From an uncultured Blautia sp. (GTDB lineage Bacteria; Bacillota; Clostridia; Lachnospirales; Lachnospiraceae), in assembly GCA_946629475.1 (NCBI GenBank), contig CAMOXX010000013.1:1-25115 (forward strand): 25,115 bases of DNA, in the 5' to 3' direction. The notes beneath the pieces are model-generated. The model made no database searches. It was not told where the DNA came from and worked only from the letters and a program-made list of their open reading frames with translations. The translations under genes and the position numbers were made by a program. Below are positions 8,371 through 17,031 of this stretch, piece after piece; within the stretch, counting starts at the first letter, position 1, and each line of letters opens with the position of its first letter.

Positions 8371-9792
8371 ATGGCTACAACACAGAAAACCGAATCCGCC
8401 CTTCTGAAAAAAGTCTGGGATATTGCAAATGTCCTGTCTGCTGCTGGTGTCGGTTTCACGGATTATATCACACAGCTGACGTATATTCTTTTCTTAAAGA
8501 TGGACGATGAAAAGGAGTCCATGGGACTTCCCAGCTACCTGCCGGAAGGATATAAGTGGAAAGATCTCTGCTCCCTGAGCGGGACCGATCTCGTCGAAAA
8601 ATACGAAGAGATCCTGAAGGAGCTTTCGCAGTGCGATGGCCTCATTGGAACCATATTCACAAAAGCGACGAATAAAATATACCGCCCCGTCATGCTCAAA
8701 AAAGTTGTCGATATGGTCTCCGAGGATAACTGGTACATGATGGAGGGTGATCTCAAAGGCGCTATCTACGAGAAGATCCTCGAAAAGAACGGACAGGATA
8801 AGAAAAGTGGAGCCGGTCAGTACTTTACTCCCAGAGCATTGATCTCAGCAATTGTGGATGTGGTTGATCCGAAAATCACCGAGACTGTTGCGGACCCGTG
8901 CTGTGGGACGGCTGGATTCCTTCTTGCTGCCTATGAACACATGCGGACTCAGAGCCGGGATGTGGAGAAGCAGCGCTTCCTGAAGAATAATGCGCTCTTT
9001 GGCGCAGACAACACGGATCTTGTCGTAACCCTTGCATCCATGAACCTGTACCTGCACGATATTGGCGTAAACAAGAGCCCGATCGTGTATCAGGATTCAC
9101 TGATCGACACATCAGATCACTTGTATCAGGTGGTTATGACAAATCCGCCTTTCGGCACGCGCCCGCAGGGCAGCGTTGACGTTTCTGCCAACCGGCCTGA
9201 GTTTATAAAGACTTCGGACAATCAGGTCAACTTCCTACAACACATCATGTCTATCGTCAAAACTGGTGGTAGAGTCGGCGTCGTTCTTCCGGACAGCGTT
9301 CTGACGGATGGCGATTCTACCAAAAAGGTCAGAGATAAACTGTTAAAGGACTTCAATTTACATACCATCTTGCGTCTCCCCACGGGTATTTTCTATGCGA
9401 ACAGTGTGAAGACAAATGTCCTGTTCTTTGAAAAGGGAGAACCGACCGGTGATATCTGGGTATATGACTACCGTACCGGAGTCAAGCACACAATGTCGAC
9501 GAAACCTATGACCAGGGAACATCTACAGGAATTTGTGGATTGCTATTGCTCTGGCCACACGGAAGATCGACGCGAGACCTACGATGTAGAGAAGAATCCC
9601 AACGGCAGATGGCGCAGATTCTCTGCAGCAGAGGTTGCAACACGTGAAAATCTGAATTTCAAATGGCTGGATTTCACCGAAGAGGATGATCGTACCATTA
9701 GTGATATCCTTGATGAAATGCAGGACCAGGCTGAGGGCATTGCCGCTTCCGTTTCTTGCTTGAGGGACCTGTTGGGAGGGATCGAACTTTGA
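8371..9792 (+). CDS. hsdM: Type I restriction-modification N6-adenine methyltransferase (M subunit)
   Basis: A 473-aa HsdM with the N-terminal helical HsdM_N domain (VGFTDYITQLTYILFLKMDDE) and then the methyltransferase core: GAGQYFTPR (147-155), SAM-binding DPCCGTAGF (175-183) and catalytic NPPF (258-261), the gamma-class N6-adenine signature. It methylates the host's HsdS-specified target and provides the core of the restriction complex. It starts 14 bp after hsdR behind an AGAGGAG site and its stop overlaps the hsdS start. All key residues are present. Confidence 0.97.
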   Translation: MATTQKTESALLKKVWDIANVLSAAGVGFTDYITQLTYILFLKMDDEKESMGLPSYLPEGYKWKDLCSLSGTDLVEKYEEILKELSQCDGLIGTIFTKATNKIYRPVMLKKVVDMVSEDNWYMMEGDLKGAIYEKILEKNGQDKKSGAGQYFTPRALISAIVDVVDPKITETVADPCCGTAGFLLAAYEHMRTQSRDVEKQRFLKNNALFGADNTDLVVTLASMNLYLHDIGVNKSPIVYQDSLIDTSDHLYQVVMTNPPFGTRPQGSVDVSANRPEFIKTSDNQVNFLQHIMSIVKTGGRVGVVLPDSVLTDGDSTKKVRDKLLKDFNLHTILRLPTGIFYANSVKTNVLFFEKGEPTGDIWVYDYRTGVKHTMSTKPMTREHLQEFVDCYCSGHTEDRRETYDVEKNPNGRWRRFSAAEVATRENLNFKWLDFTEEDDRTISDILDEMQDQAEGIAASVSCLRDLLGGIEL

Positions 9793-11186
9793 TTGACACA
9801 TTTGCAATCAGATGTAGTATTCTTCGATTAGCATTCAGCGGTAAGCTCTCTGAACAAGCAGAGGTTGACGGAACTGCCACAGATATTCTCAACAAGATCA
9901 ATGCAAAAAAGGATATTTCTCAGACCGAAAACGTCCCTTATGAGATTCCCGATACTTGGGCTTGGGTAAGGATCGCTGATTTATACAAGGTTAATCCCAA
10001 GGTAGAAGCTAATGGAGAAACTGCTGCTGCCTTTATTCCAATGGAGAGAATAAGCGGTGGCTTTGAGCGGACTTTTACTTATGAAATACAACGTTGGGAA
10101 CAGGCATCTAAAAATCACACTAAGTTTGCAGATAATGATGTTGCGTTTGCGAAGATAACCCCATGTTTTGAAAACAGGAAATCATTTATTGCACATGACC
10201 TACCAAATGGCATCGGGGGTGGAACAACAGAACTGATTATTCTTCGTCAAGAAGAAATGTTGCCGGAATACACATACTATCTTATTCTCGACCAGCGTTT
10301 TATAGTAGCAGGGACATCATCATATAAGGGTATGGTCGGACAACAAAGAGTGCAGTCCGATGTTATTAAAAACTATCTTGTTCCAGTTGCTCCTTACCCT
10401 GAGCAGATACGTATTGTCGAAAAAATTGAACATGCATTCTCCATCCTTGATACCATCGATGAATTACAGGCACAGTATTCCGACAATCTTGCTGTACTGA
10501 AAAAAAAGCTGATCGATACAGCGATTCAGGGCAAGCTGACAGAACAGCTACCGGAGGACGGTACCGCAGAGGAACTTCTACAGCAAATACAAACAGAGAA
10601 ACAGCCGCCAAGAAAGGCGGGTAAAGGCAAGAAAGATAGAAGCCTCGAGCCCATCACCGTCGATGAAATTCCTTTTGAAATCCCAGATAATTGGAAATGG
10701 TGCAGACTGGCAGATATTTCTTCAACCAATATTGGGTTGACCTACCACCCTGAGGACATTGTTGAAGACGGCACAATAGTAGTAAGGTCAAGCAATATTA
10801 TTAATTCTAAAATGGATTATACCGACCTTGTAAAAGTTCGGTGCTCCATAAGAGAAAACCAGTATTTAAACCATAATGACATCGTCATCTGCGCAAGGAA
10901 TGGTAGCAAAGCTCTCGTCGGAAAGTGCGCTATATATGAGGGCGAATCAGGAGTTGTTTCATTTGGTGCATTTATGGCCGTGTTGAGAACGCCTTTTTAC
11001 AGGTATGTGTTTTATTACCTGCTGACAGACGCATTTAGAAGGTACTTCCATAGTGACGATTCCAAACAGATCAACCAGGTTACCCAAAACATTTTGAAAG
11101 AGGCCGTAATCCCGCTACCTCCTTTAGCTGAACAAGAACGCATCGTAGAGAAATTGGATGTGTTGATGAAAAGTATCAGTGCATGA
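9789..11186 (+). CDS. hsdS: Type I restriction-modification specificity subunit, TTG start
   Basis: Two target-recognition halves are visible. Each is introduced by a related segment: FSGKLSEQAEVDGTATDIL near the N-terminus and IQGKLTEQLPEDGTAEELL in the middle, followed by PYEIPDTWAWVRIADL and PFEIPDNWKWCRLADI. Each half ends with an EQ-RIVEK helix (the second is LAEQERIVEKLDVL), the conserved spacer of HsdS. This repeat architecture specifies a bipartite target; the sequence recognised cannot be read from here. The TTG at 9789 is chosen because GGGAGGG (9774-9780) lies 8 bases upstream and the start overlaps the hsdM stop; upstream TTG codons fall inside hsdM. The protein ends soon after the second spacer helix. 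No second hsdS copy or invertase is seen nearby. Confidence 0.93.
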   Translation: MIDTFAIRCSILRLAFSGKLSEQAEVDGTATDILNKINAKKDISQTENVPYEIPDTWAWVRIADLYKVNPKVEANGETAAAFIPMERISGGFERTFTYEIQRWEQASKNHTKFADNDVAFAKITPCFENRKSFIAHDLPNGIGGGTTELIILRQEEMLPEYTYYLILDQRFIVAGTSSYKGMVGQQRVQSDVIKNYLVPVAPYPEQIRIVEKIEHAFSILDTIDELQAQYSDNLAVLKKKLIDTAIQGKLTEQLPEDGTAEELLQQIQTEKQPPRKAGKGKKDRSLEPITVDEIPFEIPDNWKWCRLADISSTNIGLTYHPEDIVEDGTIVVRSSNIINSKMDYTDLVKVRCSIRENQYLNHNDIVICARNGSKALVGKCAIYEGESGVVSFGAFMAVLRTPFYRYVFYYLLTDAFRRYFHSDDSKQINQVTQNILKEAVIPLPPLAEQERIVEKLDVLMKSISA

Positions 11187-11228
11187 TCATAATCAACAGA
11201 ATTCCTATATCGTTACTGGAGTAGAAGC

Positions 11229-13574
11229 ATGAACAAAATTGATAAAACCGATACATTGACAAAGATCTTGTCGCACCGGCGCTTTACCGTCGATGTTTTT
11301 CAGCGCGAGTATCGCTGGGGACGGAAGCAGATCGAGCAGATGATTTCCGACTTTCAGGATACCTTCGAGGAATTCTACGATCCAAATGACCACGACTCCC
11401 CGCTGGATGTCATGAATTACGGCTATTACTATATGGGCTGTATCATCTGCACTGGTGGATCTCCGAATAAAATCATCGACGGCCAGCAGCGCCTCACGTC
11501 TCTGACGCTTCTGCTGATTTATCTAAACAACCTTCAGAAGGAGCAGGCTGCACAGGGCTACCATATCGTCCAGTTCGATGACATGATCTATGATGATCAC
11601 TTCGGTACTAAAAGCTTCAATATTGATGTGGATGACCGAAAGGCATGCCTGTACGCACTCATCGACAATGATATGACCTATCAGCCTGACAATGAAAGCG
11701 CTCAGAATATGATGGATCGCTACAAGGATATCACAGAGCTTTTCCCTGATGAGCTTAAAGGCGAAGCGCTGGAATACTTCATATACTGGCTGAAGGAAAA
11801 GGTTCTGCTTCTTGAGATTGATACTCCGTCCGAGGATGAAGCGCACACGATCTTTCTGACAATGAATGACCGCGGTCTGAGTCTGAACAGTGCTGAAATG
11901 ATGAAAGCATATATCATGCAACAGATCGTGGAGATGGACCGGTATGCTGTCAACCACAGATGGCAGGACAATATCAATCGGATCAAGAGCGCATCCTCCT
12001 ATGACACCAGTGGTGTCGTGAATACGCAGGATGTGGAATTCATCTCCACCTGGCTCCGCGCCAATTATGCTGAGACGCTTCGTGAAGGCAAACGTGGTGC
12101 CAGCGACGAGGACTTTGAGCTGCTGGGTGAGAAATTTCATACCTGGGTCCGCAGCAATGCGAAAGCCAAGATGGGGCTTAACAAATCCGCTGATTATAAA
12201 GCCCTTGTTATGACGGAGATGTCTCGGGTTACAGATTTATATCTGAGGCTTAAAGAATACAGTACCACGCTCACCCCAGGGTATGAGGAAGTTTTCTATA
12301 ACGCAAACCGGGATCTGAATTATCAGACTATGCTCATCATCTCCGCCGTGCGCAGTGATGATTCTGATGAGGATGTGAAGCGGAAGATCCAGATGGTGTC
12401 GAAATTTGTCGATATCTTCGCATCCATCCGCATCTTCAACTTCAAAAAAGTCAACTGGAACACAAATAAATATCTGCTGTTCCGGGTGATGAAAGACATC
12501 CGCAATCAGGACTGCAAGACCGTTGGAATGGTTCTGGTTCGTGCTCTCCGCCGCATGGACGTTAGCGTAGATGCCATCACCAGATTCAGCTTGAATCAGT
12601 TCTCTGGCCGGTACATGCTTCATCTGCTTGCCCGCTTCACCTCCTATGTCAATGTAAAGATGGGCAACCCCTCACAGTTTGATGTTTACGTGGATCGTGA
12701 GCGGAAAGGTAACACTTTCGATATTGAACACATCCTCCCCGACGACTACAGCAGTTACCAAGACGAATTCATAGATGCTGACGATTTCCAGGCGAGTAGG
12801 CAGATGATCGGTAACCTGATTATTCTGACGAGGGATAAGAATCGTAGCTATCAGGCGATGCATTATCAGGAGAAAGTAGGAAAATACGTCGGGGACAACA
12901 TACTGGCGCAGGCGCTGAATACTGTCGCTTACCAGAACAATCCGAAGTTCCTACCTCTTGCCCAGCAGTACGGTTTTGCTCCAATTCCTAAATTCACAAA
13001 AGAGAGCATCGCCGCCCGGGCTCAGATCTACCTGCAGATGGCAGTGGATATCTGGGACCCCGACTCCATCAAAGAGATTGCTGGTGGCTGGGAAGAAGAA
13101 ACCGAAAAAGAATTCTTTAAGAGTGAAAAGGCACGAGAATTCACGGTCGAGTATTATGAAAGAAGCTGGCCGGATGCATTAAAGTATGGTTTCCTCTCAT
13201 CAAATATCGGCGGCACGGGCAAGTTTCTGAGAAACGTTCAGGATGGAGATATCGTCTACTGCCATATTGCCGGGGCTGGCTTTGTGGGCATTGGAGAATG
13301 CACCGCCGCAGCGGTCCCCATGAAGCAATTCACTGTCACGGTAGATGGCGCTGAAGTACCGATCACCGATGTGCCCTGGCTTGAACCTTCCTACAAGGCT
13401 AAACTGGATGTTGATAAAGAAATCTTTATTCGTGTAGAGTGGAAGAGCTTCGTCCAAGAGCAGGTCGACGGTTATTGGGAAAAAGGTATGATTTCCGTTC
13501 CGATGGTCGCATATCAGTTAACAGATCAGAGCACACATAAAAAGGTCCGGGAGCACTTCGGATATAAGAATTAA
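11229..13574 (+). CDS. DUF262-DUF1524 GmrSD-like type IV restriction protein with PUA/EVE-like C-terminus
   Basis: The 781-aa protein has three parts. DUF262 (about 1-250) shows QREYRW (25-30) and IDGQQRLTSL (83-92), the ParB-like nucleotide-binding signature. DUF1524 (about 450-600) shows an HNH-like nuclease core: H501 in EHILP, N529 in GNLIIL, then RDKNRSY (535-541). From about 635 to the end is an extra domain with RSWPDALKYGF, GDIVYCHIAGAGFVGIG and EIFIRVEW, resembling a PUA-like/EVE fold that may read modified bases (inference). GmrSD enzymes use NTP to cut DNA with modified cytosines, which would complement the type I system that such phages escape. It starts 42 bp after hsdS behind GGAG and is followed by the 311-aa gene after 30 bp. 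Confidence 0.85.
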   Translation: MNKIDKTDTLTKILSHRRFTVDVFQREYRWGRKQIEQMISDFQDTFEEFYDPNDHDSPLDVMNYGYYYMGCIICTGGSPNKIIDGQQRLTSLTLLLIYLNNLQKEQAAQGYHIVQFDDMIYDDHFGTKSFNIDVDDRKACLYALIDNDMTYQPDNESAQNMMDRYKDITELFPDELKGEALEYFIYWLKEKVLLLEIDTPSEDEAHTIFLTMNDRGLSLNSAEMMKAYIMQQIVEMDRYAVNHRWQDNINRIKSASSYDTSGVVNTQDVEFISTWLRANYAETLREGKRGASDEDFELLGEKFHTWVRSNAKAKMGLNKSADYKALVMTEMSRVTDLYLRLKEYSTTLTPGYEEVFYNANRDLNYQTMLIISAVRSDDSDEDVKRKIQMVSKFVDIFASIRIFNFKKVNWNTNKYLLFRVMKDIRNQDCKTVGMVLVRALRRMDVSVDAITRFSLNQFSGRYMLHLLARFTSYVNVKMGNPSQFDVYVDRERKGNTFDIEHILPDDYSSYQDEFIDADDFQASRQMIGNLIILTRDKNRSYQAMHYQEKVGKYVGDNILAQALNTVAYQNNPKFLPLAQQYGFAPIPKFTKESIAARAQIYLQMAVDIWDPDSIKEIAGGWEEETEKEFFKSEKAREFTVEYYERSWPDALKYGFLSSNIGGTGKFLRNVQDGDIVYCHIAGAGFVGIGECTAAAVPMKQFTVTVDGAEVPITDVPWLEPSYKAKLDVDKEIFIRVEWKSFVQEQVDGYWEKGMISVPMVAYQLTDQSTHKKVREHFGYKN

Positions 13575-13604
13575 GCCGGAAGCCGCTCCAAAAGAGGTGT
13601 TTGT

Positions 13605-14540
13605 ATGCAGATTGAATTAGCAAGTCAAAACTCACCGTTGGTAATTGCTGTTCAAAATAACAATGGGATTCTTGTTCCCATACAAGGCTTAGATCAGTTT
13701 TTATATGGAGATAAAGATCTCAGGATTCTTTGCTCTTTATATGGTCAGTCTCTATTCGATATTCTATATGATGACCACGGTTTAATCCGCTATGAAGACA
13801 ATAAATTTGCCTTAAGTAAAATCATTGAGTTGGATACGAACCGTACTGTAATGAGTATCGCCGGGAAAGTTGGGGAGTCTGTTGTCGTAAGGAGATGCAA
13901 ACAGTATGCGAATCTAAATCTGCTCTGGATGAGGATCGCGAGCGGAAAACAAGTTCAAAGAAGCACAGCAATACGATATAGAGCAGTTGGAACCGGTTTT
14001 AAATCAACGGAGCGCGACTATCCAAAAGTATACAATCCACAGGATACGCAGCGGGATATAATTTGGCTTGATGATGAAGGGTTCAGATATCAAATAGCCG
14101 GGAGTACATCTACTGCAGGAATTGACGCTGGGCTTCAAGTAAAGGTCAGTACAGATGGTATGCGGTATGTTTATCACGATGTCCTTGACTCCATTTATGA
14201 GATTCCTCTCGTTTATTTTGATCTTAATAATGACTATGGAATTGTCTATCGAAGAGTGCAACAAGAGCTAAACAGACGTGGAGAGAATACAAGAAATCTA
14301 CAGGATTGGTTTATTTCAGGCAGAGAAATAGATCCCGACGCTTTTGATGAGATTGAATACTACACCGATATGATACGAGCTCTCGTGAAAGGACGGCTGA
14401 CTGTTGACAGCCTCATTAATCGTGCAGAGAGATTCCCATCTTTCGGGTCTGCTGTAATGGCCGGTACAATGGAGACCGTGGCATCACAAATAATCGTTGA
14501 ACCTTCTGATGACTGGGATAACAAGGCCCCTGATATATAA
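13605..14540 (+). CDS. Unrecognised defence-island protein, possible PD-(D/Q)xK nuclease (311 aa)
   Basis: I do not recognise a named family. The middle of the protein looks like a restriction-nuclease core: GKVGES (87-92, E91) on a helix, RYRAVGTGF (124-132), DIIWLD (151-156) and AGLQVKVS (175-182), giving D151 and Q178-x-K180. A QxK variant of PD-(D/E)xK is known in some nucleases, including Mrr-like ones. A conserved-looking YEIPLVYFDLNND (198-210) follows, as in many restriction endonucleases. The N-terminal 85 residues and the C-terminal 80 helical residues have no assignable role. AGAGGTG precedes the ATG. It is the last gene before the operon terminator, so it may work with the DUF262 protein or act alone. 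The nuclease call is inference from motif spacing only. Confidence 0.6.
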   Translation: MQIELASQNSPLVIAVQNNNGILVPIQGLDQFLYGDKDLRILCSLYGQSLFDILYDDHGLIRYEDNKFALSKIIELDTNRTVMSIAGKVGESVVVRRCKQYANLNLLWMRIASGKQVQRSTAIRYRAVGTGFKSTERDYPKVYNPQDTQRDIIWLDDEGFRYQIAGSTSTAGIDAGLQVKVSTDGMRYVYHDVLDSIYEIPLVYFDLNNDYGIVYRRVQQELNRRGENTRNLQDWFISGREIDPDAFDEIEYYTDMIRALVKGRLTVDSLINRAERFPSFGSAVMAGTMETVASQIIVEPSDDWDNKAPDI

Positions 14541-14574
14541 TAAGAATTCCTTCAAAAAACAGCGAAACATCAAT

Positions 14575-14614
14575 GGGTAGGACTTACCACCGCGGTAGGC
14601 CCTGCCCTTTTTAT
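14575..14614 (+). terminator. Intrinsic terminator closing the defence operon
   Basis: An imperfect hairpin (GGGTAGG 14575-14581 pairing with CCCTGCCC around 14600-14607, inner stem TTACC/GGTAG) is followed by TTTTTATT on the plus strand. It ends the rightward island and touches the stop codon of the convergent polA gene. No T-tract directly follows on the minus strand, so it serves mainly the rightward transcript. Confidence 0.7.
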
Positions 14615-16596
14615 TGCTTCTGGTAAAACTGGCACTCATACCCGTCTGCCCGGAGTTCAATGCCGGGGAGCCACGGAGGCGTCCTGCCCATCTGCTCACA
14701 GATCGCCTGCAAGCTCACATCTGGGCCGCATTCTATGATCAACTCGTCATGCACGTGCCCGACGATCTGGCAGTAGCTCAGAGTCCGCATGGCGTAGGCC
14801 AAGATGTCCCTGCTGACGGCCTGCACAATATTCTCTACGAACTTCGGACCGTAACTCTCGATCCGGGACCAGTGCTTTGTGGCGTCAATCCCCATGTAGG
14901 TAACGGACTCGCCGCCGAAACGGTTCTCGCCGATCCTGGGCTTGACATACGCCAACTTTCGGCCGGAGGGCAGCGTGATGAACAGCATGCCTTTTCTCAT
15001 CACGAAGGAGATATCACCGACATGGGTCCCCGTCCGAAACGAGATCGCATCCTTGACGGCAGTATCGACCTCCCACCAGTATTGCGTTATATGCGGATTG
15101 CTGCTCCGCCACATATCCACCAGCGGCTGAAGCTCCTCCTCGGTCAAGCCCATGTCCAAAGCGCCCATTGCCCGCAGCGCTCCCGTGCTGCCGCCATAGC
15201 CCAATGCCAGCTCGGCAATTTTCCCTTTCTGCCGGAGATGCGAGTTCTGGCCATGCTTCTCAACCGGTACACCAAACATTCTGCTGGCGCTCTCGCAGTA
15301 AATATCACGGCCATTGCGGAAAACATCTACACGCCACTCTTCCCCGGCAAGGTGACTGAGCACGCGGGCCTCGATCGCGCTGAAATCGCTAACGATGAAT
15401 TTGTATCCCGGCCGCGGAATGAACGCGGTCCTGATCAACTCCGACAGCACGCCGGGCACACTATCGTAAAGGGTATCCAGCATCTCATAGTCACCGGATT
15501 TCACCAATTCCCGCGCCTGCTCCAGGTCGGCGAGATGGTTTTGCGGAAGATTCTGCAATTGAATCAGCCTTCCTGCCCAGCGGCCACTTCGATTCGCACC
15601 GTAAAATTGGAACATGCCGTGGCAACGGCCATCGGCGCAGACGGCATTCTGCATCGCCTGGTATTTCCGAACGCTGCTCTTGGCGAGCTGCAGCCGGAGC
15701 TCCAATACCTCTGCCAGATCCTCCGGCGCGGTTTTGATCATGGCGGTGACGTCCTTCTTGCCGAGACTGTCGACCTCCATGCCGCTGCCGGTAAGAAACT
15801 CCTTCATCTGCACGACCGAGTTGGGATTCTCCAGCCCGGTCTTTTTTTGCATGCGGGCGGTCAAGTCTGCCTTGGAAATCTCGTCGATCCGGAGCGCCTG
15901 CGCCACCATTTCCTGATCGATCATGATGCCGCGGTCGTTGATCTCCTGATCCAGATGATACTCATCCCATACGAAGTCCGGCACCGGGTAGTTCTGCAGT
16001 CGGGCCTGAATCTGCATCTCCACCTGCACATCGCGCTCATTATATTTTTTGAACAGCGCCCACTTGTCCGGCGCGTGATGAGGTAGGTTCCACGTCCGGC
16101 CGCCGTTGCTCTTCGTCGGCTTGCAGGGGCAGCAGAAATACTTGACCAGATCTTTGCCTTCCTTCAACTTCTGCTCCTCAAAGCCGAGGACGGCACCAAC
16201 CTTCTCCAGCCCCAGCGGCAGGCCGTTGTATGCAGCCCAGACCAGCGTGCACTTCCATGCCGCCGGGTCAAGATAGTTCTGCACGGGATCACCGTCAATG
16301 CTATAGGACCGGAAGTGCTCAGGGTAATTCCGGCGCAGCCAGACGGACAGGCAGACGCGCTCGAAACTGGCATTGTAGGCCCATTTCGTCACACGGTCAT
16401 CGGAGAGCGCGGCAAGGAGCTCCTCCGGCACGGTCTCTCCGCAGGCCAGATCATATACAGTGACGGGGCCGCCGTTAACGGAGACGCCGAAGAGTAAAAT
16501 GTCGAAATCTGTCGATTCGCAGTAACGATAGACCCCGCACTTGGCGAGGTCTACACTACTCCGCGTCTCAAGATCCAGAGACAGCGTCCTGATCAT
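14611..16596 (-). CDS. Phage-type family A DNA polymerase with 3'-5' exonuclease domain
   Basis: This 661-aa polymerase has proofreading motifs DLET (D8, E10), YNASFE (74-79) and Y185-x3-D189. The polymerase motifs are A (SDFSAIEAR, D404), B (RQKGKIAELALGYGG, R455, K459, Y467) and C (HDE, 616-618). All catalytic residues are present, and there is no 5'-3' exonuclease domain, as is usual for phage enzymes. It would replicate the element together with the primase-helicase encoded to the right. The ATG at 16596 has AGGAGAAG just upstream. Its 5' end overlaps the 61-aa membrane protein gene. Its 3' end faces the defence island; no clear leftward terminator lies directly behind it. Confidence 0.95.
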   Translation of the reverse strand: MIRTLSLDLETRSSVDLAKCGVYRYCESTDFDILLFGVSVNGGPVTVYDLACGETVPEELLAALSDDRVTKWAYNASFERVCLSVWLRRNYPEHFRSYSIDGDPVQNYLDPAAWKCTLVWAAYNGLPLGLEKVGAVLGFEEQKLKEGKDLVKYFCCPCKPTKSNGGRTWNLPHHAPDKWALFKKYNERDVQVEMQIQARLQNYPVPDFVWDEYHLDQEINDRGIMIDQEMVAQALRIDEISKADLTARMQKKTGLENPNSVVQMKEFLTGSGMEVDSLGKKDVTAMIKTAPEDLAEVLELRLQLAKSSVRKYQAMQNAVCADGRCHGMFQFYGANRSGRWAGRLIQLQNLPQNHLADLEQARELVKSGDYEMLDTLYDSVPGVLSELIRTAFIPRPGYKFIVSDFSAIEARVLSHLAGEEWRVDVFRNGRDIYCESASRMFGVPVEKHGQNSHLRQKGKIAELALGYGGSTGALRAMGALDMGLTEEELQPLVDMWRSSNPHITQYWWEVDTAVKDAISFRTGTHVGDISFVMRKGMLFITLPSGRKLAYVKPRIGENRFGGESVTYMGIDATKHWSRIESYGPKFVENIVQAVSRDILAYAMRTLSYCQIVGHVHDELIIECGPDVSLQAICEQMGRTPPWLPGIELRADGYECQFYQKQ

Positions 16597-16753
16597 GTTT
16601 CTTCTCCTTCCGCTTCTTACGCCAGAGTTGGATCGCGTCGATCAGCAAGCAGATCCCGTTGGCGACAATGCCGCCGATCAGCCCGACCATCACGCCACAG
16701 CCTCCGTAAACAATAATCAGGTCAGCCATGTGGCTCAGGGTCATTTCATCCAT
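16568..16753 (-). CDS. Small single-pass membrane protein (61 aa)
   Basis: A hydrophobic segment (roughly residues 9-37, with GGCGVMVGLIGGIVANGICLLIDA in its middle) is followed by a strongly basic tail (WRKKRKEKKH), giving an inner-membrane protein with the tail in the cytoplasm by the positive-inside rule. The start overlaps the end of the preceding 77-aa gene and the end overlaps polA by 29 bp, so it is translationally coupled. GAGGAGG precedes the ATG at 16753; the ATG at 16744 is an alternative. Function is unknown; a holin-like role is possible but its place in the replication operon argues against that. Confidence 0.6.
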   Translation of the reverse strand: MDEMTLSHMADLIIVYGGCGVMVGLIGGIVANGICLLIDAIQLWRKKRKEKKHDQDAVSGS

Positions 16754-16974
16754 TCCTGTTTTTCCTCCTCATCCTCATCAAGATGCTTTGCCTCGCGCCT
16801 GCGCTGTGCCCAGGCTTCCAGCCCCGGGAAGAGAAACAGCACCACTCGCTTCACAACACCAAAGAACCACTTCCAGATGGCGGCCAGCCCCAGGACGATA
16901 AAGCCGAGGCAGATGCCGGTCATGGTCCCACTGACTATGGCTTGCACCGCTTCATTTATCATTTCCATGTTCAT
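16741..16974 (-). CDS. Small membrane protein with charged tail (77 aa)
   Basis: Translation from ATG 16974, preceded by AAGGAG with a 6-base gap, gives MNMEMINEAVQAIVSG, one strong hydrophobic segment (GICLGFIVLGLAAIWKWFFG), a second amphipathic or membrane-associated stretch (VVLFLFPGLEAW), and a very charged C-terminus rich in R, K, E and D. The longer frame to 17019 would start inside a hairpin without a ribosome binding site, so it is rejected. It sits between the DUF2815 gene and the 61-aa membrane gene. Function is unknown. Confidence 0.6.
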   Translation of the reverse strand: MNMEMINEAVQAIVSGTMTGICLGFIVLGLAAIWKWFFGVVKRVVLFLFPGLEAWAQRRREAKHLDEDEEEKQEWMK

Positions 16975-16994
16975 AGCAGACTCCTTTTTACCGT

Positions 16995-17027
16995 GGGTGG
17001 CAGGCGTAGTGCCCGCCACCCTTTTTT
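16995..17027 (+). terminator. Hairpin with T-tract pointing against the leftward operon
   Basis: An 11-position stem (16995-17005 with 17011-17021, one A-C mismatch, 5-nt loop) is followed by six T on the plus strand. In the sense (leftward) direction it is preceded by A-rich sequence and has no T-tract, so it would terminate antisense rather than operon transcripts. It lies between DUF2815 and the 77-aa gene. Confidence 0.55.
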
Positions 17028-17031
17028 GCTT

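Noticed and set aside
9789..11186. Phase-variable hsdS through the two internal related segments
   Set aside because: The two segments are related at protein level but not identical in DNA, and no second hsdS copy or recombinase gene is nearby.
1151..14550. AGAATTCC at 1151-1158 and 14543-14550 as target-site duplication of the island
   Set aside because: An 8-bp match is expected by chance at this scale and the left copy is part of a terminator stem.
14614..16086. Plus-strand open frame (490 codons) over polA
   Set aside because: Mirror of a polymerase gene with all catalytic motifs; composition is not protein-like.
16975..17019. Longer start for the 77-aa membrane protein gene
   Set aside because: The extra codons lie in a hairpin and lack a ribosome binding site, whereas ATG 16974 has AAGGAG at good spacing.
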